Part shown: one piece after another, positions 24,501 to 36,600 of the stretch
How positions within the stretch are numbered: position 1 is the first letter of the stretch
Layout: each line of letters begins with the position of its first letter
Source of the DNA: Alitta virens
Lineage: Eukaryota > Annelida > Polychaeta > Phyllodocida > Nereididae
Assembly (NCBI GenBank): GCA_932294295.1
Contig: OW028584.1
Span: 20,801,638 to 20,865,637 of the forward strand
Direction of reading: 5' to 3'
Length of the DNA: 64,000 nucleotides
Notes under the pieces: model-generated
Seen by the model: only the letters and a program-made list of their open reading frames with translations
Database searches by the model: none
What the model was told of the DNA's origin: nothing
Made by a program: the position numbers and the translations under genes

Positions 24501-27500
24501 TTGACAATCGTCCTAAATCTCAATTATATTATAATCTCGATTGACAATCGTCCATAATCTTGATTATATTATTATCTTGATTGACAATTGTCCATAATCT
24601 TGATTATATTATTATCTCGATTGACAATCATCCATAATCTTGATTATATTATTATCTTCATTGACAATCGTCCATAACCTTGATTATATTATAATCTCGA
24701 TTGACAATCGTCCATAATCTTGATTATATTATTATCTCGATGGACAATCGACCTAAATCTCAATTATATTATAATCTCGATTGAAAATCGTCTTAAATCT
24801 CAATTATATTATAATCTCGATTGAAAATCGTCTTAAATCTCAATTATATTATAATCTCGATTGACAATCGTCCATAATCTCAATTATATTATAATCTCGA
24901 TTGACAATCGTTCATAATCTTGATTATATTATTATCTCGATGGACAATCGACTTAAATCTCAATTATATTATAATCTCGATTGACAATCGTCTTAAATCT
25001 CAATTATATTATAATCTCGATTGACAATCGTCTTAAATCTCAAGTATATTATAATCTCGATTGACAATCGTCCATAATCTTGATTATATTATTATCTCAA
25101 TTGACAATCGTCCATAATCTCAATTATATTATAATCTCGATTGACAATCGTCTTAAATCTCAATTATATTATAATCTCGATTGAAAATCGTCTTAAATCT
25201 CAAGTATATTATAATCTCGATTGACAATCGTCCATAATCTTGATTATATTATAATCTCGATTGACAATCGTCCTAAATCTCAATTATATTATAATCTCGA
25301 TTGACAATCGTCTATAATCTTGATTATATTATTATCTCGATTGACAATCGTCCATAATCTTGATTATATTATTATCTCGATGGACAATCGACCTAAATCT
25401 CAATTATATTATAATCTCGATTGACAATCGTCTTCAATCTCAAGTATATTATAATCTCGATTGACAATCGTCCATAATCTTGATTATATTATAATCTCGA
25501 TTGACAATCGTCCTAAATCTCAATTATATTATAATCTCGATTGACAATCGTCCATAATCTTGATTATATTATTATCTCGATGGACAATCGACCTAAATCT
25601 CAATTATATTATAATCTCGATTGACAATCGTTTTCAATCTCAAGTATATTATAATCTCGATTGACAATCGTCCATAATCTTGATTATATTATAATCTCGA
25701 TTGACAATCGTCCTAAATCTCAATTATATTATAATCTCGATTGACAATCGTCCATAATCTTGATTATATTATTATCTCGATTGACAATCGTCCATAATCT
25801 TGATTATATTATTATCTCGATGGACAATCGACCTTAATCTCAATTATATTATAATCTCGATTGACAATCGTCCTCAATCTCAAGTATATTATAATCTCGA
25901 TTGACAATCGTCCATAATCTTGATTATATTATTATCTCGATTGACAATCGTCCTAAATCTCAATTATATTATAATCTCGATTGACAATCGTCCATAATCT
26001 TGATTATATTATTATCTCGATTGACAATCGTCCTAAATCTCAATTATATTATAATCTCGATTGACAATCGTCCATAATCTTGATTATATTATTATCTCGA
26101 TTGACAATCGTCCATAATCTTGATTATATTATTATCTCGATTGACAATCGTCCATAATCTTGATTATATTATTATCTCAATTGACAATCGTCCTAAATCT
26201 CCATTGACAATCGTCCTTAATTATTTTTGATGAATATATTTTATTGTTCCTCAAGAATGATAGATAATATGGATCTACCTACTGGTCAGGGTTTATTCAG
26301 TAAATACCTTTAGCCCCATTCCCATCTACAAGAACTGCACAATCTTTTTTCTTGAGTGGTGAATTGTTAGGATCATCTACAATCTCAATACCGACTCCTA
26401 CGACGTACTTACAAACTTCTACAAATTTATATGAACATCTACGACCAATGAACTACTTTTAGGAACTGCTACGACCTATCTACGAACTATTATGAACCCA
26501 CCTACAACCTCCTACAATGTCCTACGAGCTGTTTCAGTTCGTTGAATGCTACAACGATTTTTGAACATGTTCAAAAATTGTCTTAGCCTTTCAGGAACTG
26601 TGATGAACTGTGAAAGCTACTTTTTCCACAGGGCTTTACTTAATAAACCCTGTGGTTGCCTCTGGCAATTAGCTGTGAACATTTACGATGTCTGGTAGTT
26701 TGAGAGTGGGAAAGAGGTTTTTAGGGCCAGCATCACTGTGGTCTTATAATCACAATGTTGGGGCTGAGTCTTATAATGTAATCTAATATTGGATAGTCTT
26801 AGTTGTTGGTTTCCATTGCATAAGAATGTTATTCAAATTCTTCAGCGTAACTGTTACCTACAAGGGCAGACCCAGCCATGCAGCAGGATTTCCCTGGGAA
26901 GGGGTCAATGCCCTGGATGCTGCTGTCATGGCTTACAATGGAATATCTTGCTTACGTCAGCAACTGAAACCAACATGGCGGATGTTCGGTGAGTTTGAAA
27001 TCATGATAATCAATTGTACAGCAATTAGTTAACAATCCTTTACTTGCATTTCACGAACTACGTACGCACAGGTCCATTTGCCTTCCTATCTCATTGTGGC
27101 TAAGATTCAACAAGACATTACGCTAGATCTTTCTCTAATCAACATGTGTGTGTGTTTGATTATGGCTTTACGTCCTGTATTCTCTAATCAACATGGTTGC
27201 AGCTGAGCAGATGTCTGGTTCTGGTTCAGTGAGCAGCTTAATTCAATTCAGATGAACTATCTGCCTGGATTTGAGTGAAATGTGAAATTCAGCAATGTAA
27301 ATTAAAGCTTTGTCATTTGCAACAAAACGTTGAAGATGTATCAGTGTGGAAATCCAGTAAAAAAAACCAAATTGATATTTTTATTTTTTATTCTTCTTAG
27401 TCATACTGTATTGCTTATTGTATGACAATATTAATTTTAGTTATTAGTCTGTTAATAATTTGATGCAAATTTTACTATATGTCACAAATAAGAAAAGACA

Positions 27501-29005
27501 AACTTTACTTGAACCAGGTATAATCACTGAGGGTGGGACAAGGCCTAACGTGATACCAGAAAGGACCTCCTTGCTCTACTCCTTGAGGGTTCCATCCATG
27601 GGTGATATGGCTATTCTGAAACAAAGAGCTTACAACTGCTTCCAAGCAGCTGCTGTGGCCACTGGCTGCCAGGTAAAATAAAGCTAAAGGATGCATCCAT
27701 GAGACCCTATGGTATTTGCCCACTGTATGAGGATGATAAATTTGTTAACCAGTAAAATTTCCATACTAGTGTTACTACTACAGCACAACTACATTTATGT
27801 GACTGATTTTTCCGGTGTATAGCGAGAATGCTCTACCTGAAGTTGTAACTATCCAAAACTATCCGTCAGTATCTGTACATGTAGGTGCTCATGATAGAAG
27901 ACTTGTCAAATTGCTCATGTCGTTTACATTTAAAATGAAAGTATTGACAGTCTTCTTAACAATACATTTTCAGATGGAACTAGAATGGGAAGATAAAGAA
28001 AAACTATTCCAAAACGTTATCAACAACAAATTGTTGGCAGATCTGTACAGGAAAAATGCTGAGAGGCTTGGAGTTGAGTTTTGTTCTGATGAAAATAAAT
28101 TGCAAATTCCTTTAGGAAGCACAGATATGGGGAATGTGACACATGTTGTTCCCGGTATTCATCCCATGTTCAACATTGGAACTGATGCTGCCAATCATAC
28201 CAGAGAGTTTGCATCTGCTTCTGGTAAGTATGAAAAAACCATGATAAGACCACCTACAGTTAGTTTCATAAGATATGGTTGACTCAAGGCAGCTGTAGAG
28301 ACTTATTCATGGCTGTAGTTTTACTGGCTAAAGCCAGCTGCCTCTGTCTACTCCTAGCTTAAAATCGGCTTACACCAAAAAATATAAACCTAAGTAAATG
28401 TATGAAATTAATCTTATATGGTGCTGCATGCAATTGTAGATACAGCTTTGAGTAGCAAGCTATAGCCAGACAGTCGATTAATTCCAAGTGTCTGAAATCT
28501 AGCCGTAAGACCGCTACAGTTAATCCTTAATGTGCTGCAACAATATTTTGGGAGGCCGCTGCATTTTATTTGATATCGTTATTGTAAATAATTAGCAGTA
28601 ATATGATATTGAATGTTTGAATCAGTGAAATGAACACAATGAGGGGTTATCAAACATGTGTCATCGATGTTCAATGTGACCGTGGTGCAAGAATTACTGG
28701 TATTTATGAGATGATCTTACGCTACGTTACAGGCAAATAACCAAGGTGGGAGTTGGATTTAGATCAGCACTAAAATGTCTTAATGGTGAGGGTGTCTTTA
28801 GAAAAGGTTAACTGACGACATACTTTGATAAATAAGGTCTTCCACTTAAAATGTTCTTTTAGGTTCCAAGACAGCTCAGAAGTTCACGCTGGACCAAGCG
28901 AAAGCTCTAGCAATGGCTTCTATAGACATATTTTGTGATACTTCCTTATTGGAAACTATGAAGAGACAATTTCAAGAAGACCTTATTGCTGATGGATCGG
29001 CATAG
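15550..29005 (+). CDS. PM20D2: PM20D2-like M20-family peptidase (Xaa-Arg type dipeptidase)
   Basis: Seven exons join without a phase error: 15550-15607, 21248-21561, 21889-22040, 26846-26988, 27518-27672, 27974-28223 and 28863-29005, giving 404 residues and a stop. The start [19 protein letters not shown] matches the family N-terminus (ACAAID). Metal-site and catalytic motifs of the M20 fold are present: CEYDAL (Asp86), HACGHN (His93-His97), [10 protein letters not shown] (Glu133-Glu134), VMAHP and GIHPMFNIG. The dimerisation-domain motif [19 protein letters not shown] lies in exon 4. Vertebrate PM20D2 is about 436 residues, so this is full length apart from a shorter N-terminus. The family hydrolyses dipeptides with basic C-terminal residues in the cytosol and is thought to clear aberrant carnosine-synthase products. 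No signal peptide is seen. Introns 1 and 3 are greatly expanded by repeats. Polyadenylation signal at 29036. Confidence 0.93.
16004..16078. repeat. 13-bp tandem repeat
   Basis: TATTGCACAGCTA is repeated about five times, one copy altered (ACATAGCACAGCT). The same TTGCACAG theme recurs in the foldback at 16495-16635, so both may come from one element family. Confidence 0.8.
16495..16635. mobile_element. small foldback (MITE-like) element
   Basis: Begins CAATTACTGCACAGTG and ends with its exact reverse complement CACTGTGCAGTAATTG. Inside, GTGCAATATC and GATATTGCAC pair again around a short loop at about 16560-16570, so most of the 141 bases can form one hairpin. No coding content. Confidence 0.75.
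17210..18300. other. intron 1 interior, no gene seen
   Basis: AT-rich, with no supported exon or clear repeat besides the flanking inverted repeat. Confidence 0.35.
18470..20100 (-). pseudogene. decayed copy of a multicopy, probably transposon-associated gene
   Basis: Read in several frames on the minus strand it retains, in order, [77 protein letters not shown], a [13 protein letters not shown] block and [19 protein letters not shown]. These match, from memory, a protein family found in very many copies in coral, hemichordate and other invertebrate genomes, in which the segment FTGCDTVSAF normally precedes GKVSALKL. Numerous stops and frame changes show it is dead. No superfamily name is claimed. 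Confidence 0.6.
21015..21050. repeat. single copy of the 40-bp satellite unit
   Basis: AACAATCGTCCATAATCTTG then ATTATATTATTATCT is identical to the main unit of the array that starts about 1.1 kb downstream, but stands alone within the right inverted repeat, beside a run of 14 C. Confidence 0.85.
22168..26218. repeat. 40-bp satellite array, about 100 copies, in intron 3 of the PM20D2-like gene
   Basis: The 60-base lines show an exact 40-base period throughout. Each unit carries CGATTGACAATCG, a perfect 6-base palindrome around one A, followed by either CCATAATCTTGATTATATTA (which holds TAATC-TT-GATTA) or CCTAAATCTCAATTATATTA. Variants (GATGGACAATCGACC, TCTTAAATCTCAAGTAT) recur in order, and a block near 22761-22930 recurs 318 bases later, showing higher-order repeats of about eight units. 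No coding potential. Confidence 0.97.
26380..26540. repeat. degenerate CTACGAAC-type short repeat
   Basis: CTACGACC, CTACGAAC, CTACAACC, CTACAATG and CTACGAGC recur every 8-15 bases. The rest of 26220-26845 shows nothing else before exon 4 of the PM20D2-like gene. Confidence 0.5.
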
Positions 29006-29035
29006 ACTTACAAAAGATAGGTCATCGATGAAGTG

Positions 29036-29041
29036 AATAAA
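29036..29041 (+). terminator. polyadenylation signal of the PM20D2-like gene
   Basis: AATAAA 31 bases after the stop codon. Confidence 0.75.
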
Positions 29042-29079
29042 AATGAATATGAAACAGATTTAATTTGCCTTCAGTGGTA

Positions 29080-30000
29080 TCCATGATTATTATTATTTAT
29101 TAAATTTATATAGCGCTACTATTTACAAAGGTAATTCAAGTGCGCTGTACAATGATAATAAAATAGATTGAAAAAGAAATGTCTTTAATTTGCTTTTAAA
29201 GGTTTAGTAATTGTCGATATTTTGGATGCTTCCTGGCAAAGAGTTCCACACACGAGGACCATAAACTGAATGACCTTTGTGCAAAGGTTGAACGTCTTGT
29301 AAATGGGACAGTGAGGATGATATTGTCACTATTGGATGATCTTGTAATCTGAGCAAATGATCGAATCTGTATCAAGTCAGACAGATAAGTTGGTGCAGTC
29401 TTATGAATACATTTAAAAACTAAGCAAAGAATTTTAAAATCGATTCTCTGTCTAATGGGCAACCAGTGTAATGCCAGCAGTGCCCCTGAAGAGCTGTCAT
29501 ACTTGTAACGGCATAGAATAACCTTGGCTGTCCAGTTTTGGACCCTCTGTAACTTGCGAATGGTATTGTCAGGAAGACCACAGAGTACACTGTTGGAGTA
29601 ATCCAAGTGACTTAGTACCAGCGATGATGCTATGTTGTTGCTGTCTTTGTGTCAATGAATATCATAATCTGCTTGATCTTGCGGATGTTACAGATGGCAG
29701 TTCTGCATTTAGCCATAATATGATCTTGTAGATTTAATCCACTATCTAAATACACTCCAAGATATTTGATGGTATCACTGACAGACACCTGCGCTTGACC
29801 AATACTGAGATGCCTTGTGTTTGCACTTTGACAGTAATTAGTGACTGCCAAATATAGTAATCTCTGTCTTTTCTGGGTTTATCTTAAGATAGTTGGCAGA
29901 CATCCAGTTAATGATATTTCCGATGGACTTCTCAATTCGCTCCACACAGTGATTTTCTGAATGCAGTGCAGATGGGACAAAACTGATGCATGGTGTTAGT
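29080..30000 (-). mobile_element. L2/CR1-type LINE 3' fragment
   Basis: On the minus strand it encodes WMSANYLKINPEKTE, then (after a frame change) IKYLGVYLDSGLNLQDHI, MDYSNSVLCGLPDNTIRKLQ and LHWLPIRQRIDFKILCLVFK, the conserved C-terminal region of L2/CR1 reverse-transcriptase proteins. The 3' end pairs AGCGC(T) with GTGCGCT and carries AATAATAAT, as in L2 3' ends. The 5' part including the catalytic motifs is missing, so it is a truncated dead copy. Confidence 0.85.
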
Positions 30001-30639
30001 GATATAGGAGATTTCCACTAGATTATGGTAGCATATTTTGTGTACTAGCTGTACCAGGTGATCTGGTTGGGTTGATATATGCTATAGTTATTATATATAC
30101 TGGAAATTCTGATAATTTGCAACTGTCATTTGGTACATACTTGTGATCCACGTGCAGAGAGTATTCCAATCCTTGCAATATTCCCTCTAATCTAGGAGAT
30201 TTATGTGGTATTACACTGAACCACTTAACTGTGTCGACAATTAAGTCACTTAATTGGAGCATGTAAAATTATGGCAGATGTGATAACACAAAATATATAC
30301 TTAAGTGTATGAAGAAGGTAAACTGGATGGAAGTATGACTGTGTTATAATTAAGGCAACAGGCAACTAATAAGATGATTTGTAGGAGATCATTGACACCT
30401 ACGAATGTAGCAAGTCTCAGTATAAGTCTCAGTAACCTTCACAAGTTTGTAACAAATCAGAAACATTTTGACTGCAGTTACAGTCACTTTGACATAAATC
30501 ACAGCTGAACATGCATATAACATTCACACTGATATCAGTGAAATGAAACATTAATAATTTACAGAGACTACGTGATTACCATACCGACCTCCACATAGAT
30601 GAAAGGATAAGATATTTTTGATAAGACCTTTATAGTTGG

Positions 30640-30646
30640 TATAAAG
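30640..30646 (+). promoter_or_regulatory. TATA box of ACE exon 1a
   Basis: TATAAAG lies about 30 bases before TCACTTCA (30668), a plausible initiator, and 42 bases before the ATG of exon 1a. The implied 5' UTR is very short. Confidence 0.5.
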
Positions 30647-30681
30647 GTGACATTTAATTATTTGAAAGTCACTTCATCAAA

Positions 30682-33600
30682 ATGTGGTGGCTGCTCGTAT
30701 TAACCCTGGCCACTGGTCAGTTGATAGAGGATGAGGTTTGTTGATTTAAATATGTTTTTGTTTTGAGAATTCTTTACACATGCCATAAAGATATCCAGCA
30801 TATGTTATAATTTATGAAACATTATTCTTAGGCTAATCTTGGCATATTGATAATTTATAATCACTCAGGGTGTCCGGAGATCAGGAAAGAAGTATAGATG
30901 CATGGTGGCCTGAGAAAAATATTTGGCCGAAGTCTACTAATAATACTATTACTACTAATAATACTAATACTACTACTAATACTAATACTGCTAATACTAC
31001 TAATACTACTAATACTAATACTGCTAATACTACTAATACTGCTAATAATACTAATACTGCTAATAATACTAATACTGCTAATAATACTAATACTACTCAT
31101 ACTACTACTCACTAAGAAAACTTGCAGTACGAAAAAAGGTGGTTGCAACGCCTTTGCGCTGTTTTTTTATTATGAATTATTTTCATCCGAAAAATTGAAA
31201 CTTTGCAAATTTCTGTGACCTTGGGGATTTGATCAAGGACACTGAAATTGAGTCAAATGATAGTTCTATCCTAGGTCTACCTGCTGAATTTTTTTCAAGC
31301 CAATCAGAGAAAGTGAGGTGCGGAGAATAGGGAATAATAATAATTAATAATATTTACAAAACAATAGTCTATGCCAATAATGAACAAAACTACTTTCATT
31401 TATATATTCTAAAATGTATTATTTATAAATTATGAAAATAATTGATCTAAATCTAAATCTACCAGTACTACTAGTACTACTACTACTACTACCATTACTA
31501 CTACTACTACTACTACTACTTCAGAGAATACAACTACAGCTGTACCCAGACAAATAGCTTCATGTCAGTGGCGCAATGGATGAAATTTGATTCAACTGTG
31601 ATTTTCACAGGTCATGCTGTTCCATGCTAATATATTATTTTGACGGTTTGTTCCCATTTTACAATGTGAATTTGACATATGTCCAAAATGATAATGGCTT
31701 CGTTCCAATTACAATACAGAGCAAAATGTTGAACAAATAACTTTTTTCTTTCATAGAACGGAATAAACATGACTTGCGTAATCATGAAATTTGCTTAAAT
31801 CGTACAATGCATTTTCTATGGATATTATTAGGAACTGTATCTGCCAGTCTTATAGATGAGGTAGTGTTCATTTGGTTTTTAAATACACAATTCATTCACC
31901 TAATACACTGAAGTTCAATTTTCTACATTAATGATATTTCACCATTGTGTTAAGTCAGCACGTTTTAACAAAATTAGGATATATTAGTAGAACATCCATT
32001 AAGTCCACAACCAAATTTAATCAACCAAAGTAATTTACGATGTTCGAAAGTACTCTGGTACAGTGGCGATATGGCCCATATCTGTGTGTCAAGGAATTTA
32101 GGATATATCAGTAGAACATCTTCACATATGGGAAGGTCCACAATTCTGTTCCAGCATATGCATGTAATGTTTTTTTAAAACAGCTTTATTTTCTACGGAG
32201 CCCCTAATAGGACATTGGTTTTTTTTTTTTTACAATCAAGGGAACGAATTATGAATTGAAGGAATGATTTATGAATTGAGGGAATGATTTGTAAATTGAG
32301 GGAACAATTTATAAATTGAGGGACCGATTTATGAATTGAGGGAACGATTTGTAAATTGAGGGAACGATTTGTAAATTGTGGGAACGATTTGTAAATTGGA
32401 ACGATTTGTAAATTGAGGGAACGATTTGTAAATTGAGGGAACGATTTATAACTCGAGGGAGGAACATGATCAGCATGCTTACCACGTGCTTCTCCACAAA
32501 AGGAAATTGTTCCCTCAAGTTGTAAATCGTTCCCACAACTTATAAATCGTTCCCATGACTTAAAAATCGTTCCCTCGAGTTATAAATCGTTCCCACGACT
32601 TACAAATCGTTCCTCAATTTACAAATTGTTCCCTCAATTCATAAATTGTTCCCTCAATTTACAAATCGTTCCCTCATTTCATAAATCGTTTCCGTAATTT
32701 ATAATTCGTTTCCTCAATTTGTAAAAAAAAAAAAAACTAATGTCCTATAAGGGGCTCCGTAATTTTCCACTTCCAAAAGAAAAAAATATTCTTTACATTA
32801 AAGCTGATGTTTTAATGCTTCCGAATGACCCTCTACCCTTGTAACTTACTAAGTCTGTTGGCCCATTCCAAAGCAAATTCCTTGACACACAGATATAGGC
32901 CATATCCCAACTGTACCAGAGTACTTTCGAAGGTCGTAAAGTACTTTGGTTGATTAAATTTGATTGTGGACTATTTTATTGGAGAATAATATCCTGCTCA
33001 ACTGAATATGCATTGATAAAATAACTAATCTGAATTACTTTTTTCTTGTGGGGCTATACAATTATTTCCATAGTTTTTACTCATTTCAAGGAACTGGGAA
33101 AGCAATGGTTAGAGGAGTATAACCTGAGAAGCCAGGATGTCCTATCTGCCTATACCTTTGCTTCTTGGAACTACAACACCAACATCACAGATTATCACCA
33201 GCAAAAGATGGTAAGATGGTGTTTACACAAATGAAATTACCGAGTAAATATGAAAAGAAAACAAAGCTGGTTTTATTATTACCAGCAAAAGATGGTAAGA
33301 TGGTGCCAACACAAATGAAAATTACCAAGTATAAATGAAAAGAAAACTAAGCTTGTTTTATTTAAGAAAACTCATGGCAGAAACACGCCATATTCCAGCA
33401 CCAAAATCCGATGTGTGAATTCTTCTAACGTTTGATGTAAAATACACTGAATATAAATAAAAATATTTTATCTGCTACTAAATCAGGCATGCTGATTCCA
33501 AATCTGTAATCAGAATTTGTCTAGCACGTCAGGATTTTGAATTGCAGTTAGTCTCCTAAAAAATGGTAGACTCTAGACCGCTGTACCTTATTGCACTTAA

Positions 33601-36600
33601 TATGTAGCAACCTGTGCTGGGCTCTACATATAATTTACTAAAGCCAGTTGGTAAATGTGAGAAATGTATCTAATATATCATAAATATAGAACTGGACAGG
33701 TGTTAAATTCTATCTTGAGTTGTTGCTTTCACTAAGTTTTTTTAACCAAGCCAAGTTTGATGAGAAGTGGACTTTTTGCTTCATGCTATACCTCTTGCCA
33801 CTCAACCACTGGGTAAGCCCTGAGAATCATACTTGTATGCAGTCCTCAGTTTTGTATTCAGGTTCAGCTGAAATTTGCTAGGAAGCTTGCGGTTTCATGA
33901 AAACTACTAATAAAGCAAACTCATATGTACAGAAAATTGCAAATTAATTCAAAGGAACTATTTCAGTAATATTTCAGTAAAGTACATGTACACGTATAGC
34001 TCACCTTCATTAAAATGTCATATAGTGAAGTTTAGGACGAAATCTCGCAATTAAATCACACAAATACATGAAGTATGACAGGTCTTGCAAAAAAAGAGTA
34101 AGTGATTTATTGAGACTGTGTACTGTTAATTTTGAAAACACCACAAAAAGTGTTTGCTGATGTCAAGTCTATCGTTATGTGAGCTTACTTCAATATGATG
34201 ATATGGTATTGTCTGAAATTCGAAACAGTTGGAAGCAAGTGCAGCCCAGGCTCAATTTGCAAAGGATTCCTACGAAGAAGCCCAGCAATTCGCTTGGGAT
34301 GGATTTTCTTTCCCAGTCCGAAGACAATTCGCAAAGATCTCTGACATTGGGCCATCTGTCCTTCCAGAGGAAACATTCAACAGGGTAAGTTGGTGGCTGA
34401 TTTGTTAGTTATTTTTTAAGAGAAATATTCAGCTAAAGTTAGTTTAATATGGTTTGTCTTGCTGATAAAATCAGTCTGGCCAAGCATGTGGATACATGGC
34501 CAATGTGCCACGTGCGTTTTCCATGAGAAAGATAAACGCATGGAAAACGCATGGTTTTTAGCTAATTATAATAAGGAAAAAACCATGCATTTTCCACGCG
34601 TTTGGATAAATGCATGGAAAACGCACATAGCATAATTGGCCATGTACGAATTCATCAAAGGCTCAGCAATCAATTATGACACCACCACTGCCATTTGTCT
34701 ATCAGTTTAAATGAAGAAAAACATCAGCGGATATGCCTAAATTATTTGTAAAGGACTTTTCAGTGGATATTCGTAACCATGAAAAAATAGAGGATATAAT
34801 GTGTCCATCTTATTAAAATATGCATTGATGGATAGTATTTCCTTTTGAACTTTTATGAATGCTTTGAAGTCCTGAGCCTCCCCATTGGCCAACACAAGGC
34901 TCTGCACAATGCACACTACAGTTATGCCTGTCTAGCTATGCCCTACCTAACGCACACCTTCCAATAACACTCATTTGCTTTACCTTAAAACAAAACTAAC
35001 ATCTACTGACAAAACTAGATGTGACTAGGATTAATCCCTGGGTCATGTGACTGACACTGCCAAGCCATCATTTTGAGCTGAAGAAGGGTAATGGACAGAC
35101 CCGAAAGCTAGAGTGAGGTAAATGAATTTGTGGAGTGAAACTGTTTTTAAACTACACCTCAGTATAGATGTCTTTTATCAGATGAACCAGCTGGGAACAC
35201 AGATGGAGACCATGTACAGCGTGGCTCAAGTGTGCAACCGTCCAGGATATGATCCATCACTATGCTACCCACTGGACCCAGGTAGATTGATTTCATCTTA
35301 ATCTTTCATTTGAAAGTTACATACAAGCATTTAAATAGAAAGTAAGGTTAATAGTGTGGTCTTAGCTTGTTTGTTTTTTGTTGTTATTGATTATGTTTTC
35401 GAAATATTAAAAAAAATGTAACACAGTAGAAACAAAAGTATAAACTAAAAACTAAAATATATTGGTAAATTAGAAATTTATATTGCACCAGCTTTGGGAG
35501 TACGAACATTAATTCCATGGAGTTGACATATCTGGAAAAGCACTGCATATACTATGCTAAGCTGAACCCATGGCTCAATTTCAGGACCCAAATAGCTAAC
35601 ATGGAACACTAACATGTAGATTCAACCAGGCATGCCATAGCGATATATCAGCGCATGAGCTGAGAGAGAATTGGAGATAGGTCCATCGAGACTAAAGCCC
35701 CGTTCCCACATAGCCGAGTTACTCGTAGTCAACTCGTAGTAATAACAAAAATTACGTAACACCCAAAATTCGAGGAGTTGGCGACGAATTTTTGCGGAAA
35801 AAATGACCAGGAGTGACTCGCCGAGTTACTCGCCGAATTACTCGCCGAGTTACTCGGCGGGTTCAGCGAGCGACTCGCCGAGTACCAGGAGTGACTCGCC
35901 GAGTACCAGGAGTAACTCGCCGAGTACCAGGAGTAACTCGCCGAGTACCAGGAGTAACTCGCCGGGTGAAGCAAGGTGTCTACGACAGCGACGAGTCACC
36001 CATCGAATGATAGGCCGACGCCAGCCTACCTGCATTCTCAGATGAATATCTCGCTTAATATTTGGTCTATTTTCGATCCGAAAAAACCTATGGAGTCACT
36101 ATGAATTATACTACAAAACAATCTTTATTTGACGAAAATCGGACTAATATTAAGGGAGCAGTAGCTTTTTAGAGAAGCGCTCAGCTTTCTGCATTAATAC
36201 AGTCTGGGCGCGGACGCTTCAGGGAGCACCAGTATAAGTAAATTAAATATAGCAAATAAAATCACAGATCAAATCACAAATACTAATTACAATATCAATA
36301 TTAGATTTAAATTTTACAAAATATACACAAATTTATACTGATCATAATATCACAATAAGATTCAAATTAACACAAAAAGATAAGAAAGTTATACAAATAT
36401 AATCATTGCCTGGTAATTACAATTAAATATATTGCTTTTAATTAATGAAAGCAATTACATATTTTTGTAATTGTGAATGACAATCAAGACAATGTCATAT
36501 TACTGTGTCATCTTTGAACAAACCATGAAATGACAGGTCAAAGAACCCCAATTTAGGCAATTAGGCAATTGACACATGTATTGAATTTGCTGTATGCTCT

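Noticed and set aside
22168..26218. CRISPR-like array
   Set aside because: Units are contiguous without unique spacers and sit in a eukaryotic intron; it is a satellite.
30023..30262. 79-codon minus-strand frame next to the L2-like element
   Set aside because: No recognisable LINE motif and no splice support; left unassigned.
30898..31218. Long Leu/Ile-rich frame resembling a membrane protein
   Set aside because: It is a translation of the trinucleotide microsatellite; no splice sites or start context support it.
35803..36045. Ser/Arg-rich frames such as [15 protein letters not shown]
   Set aside because: They translate the subterminal tandem repeats of the foldback element; both strands give similar artefacts.
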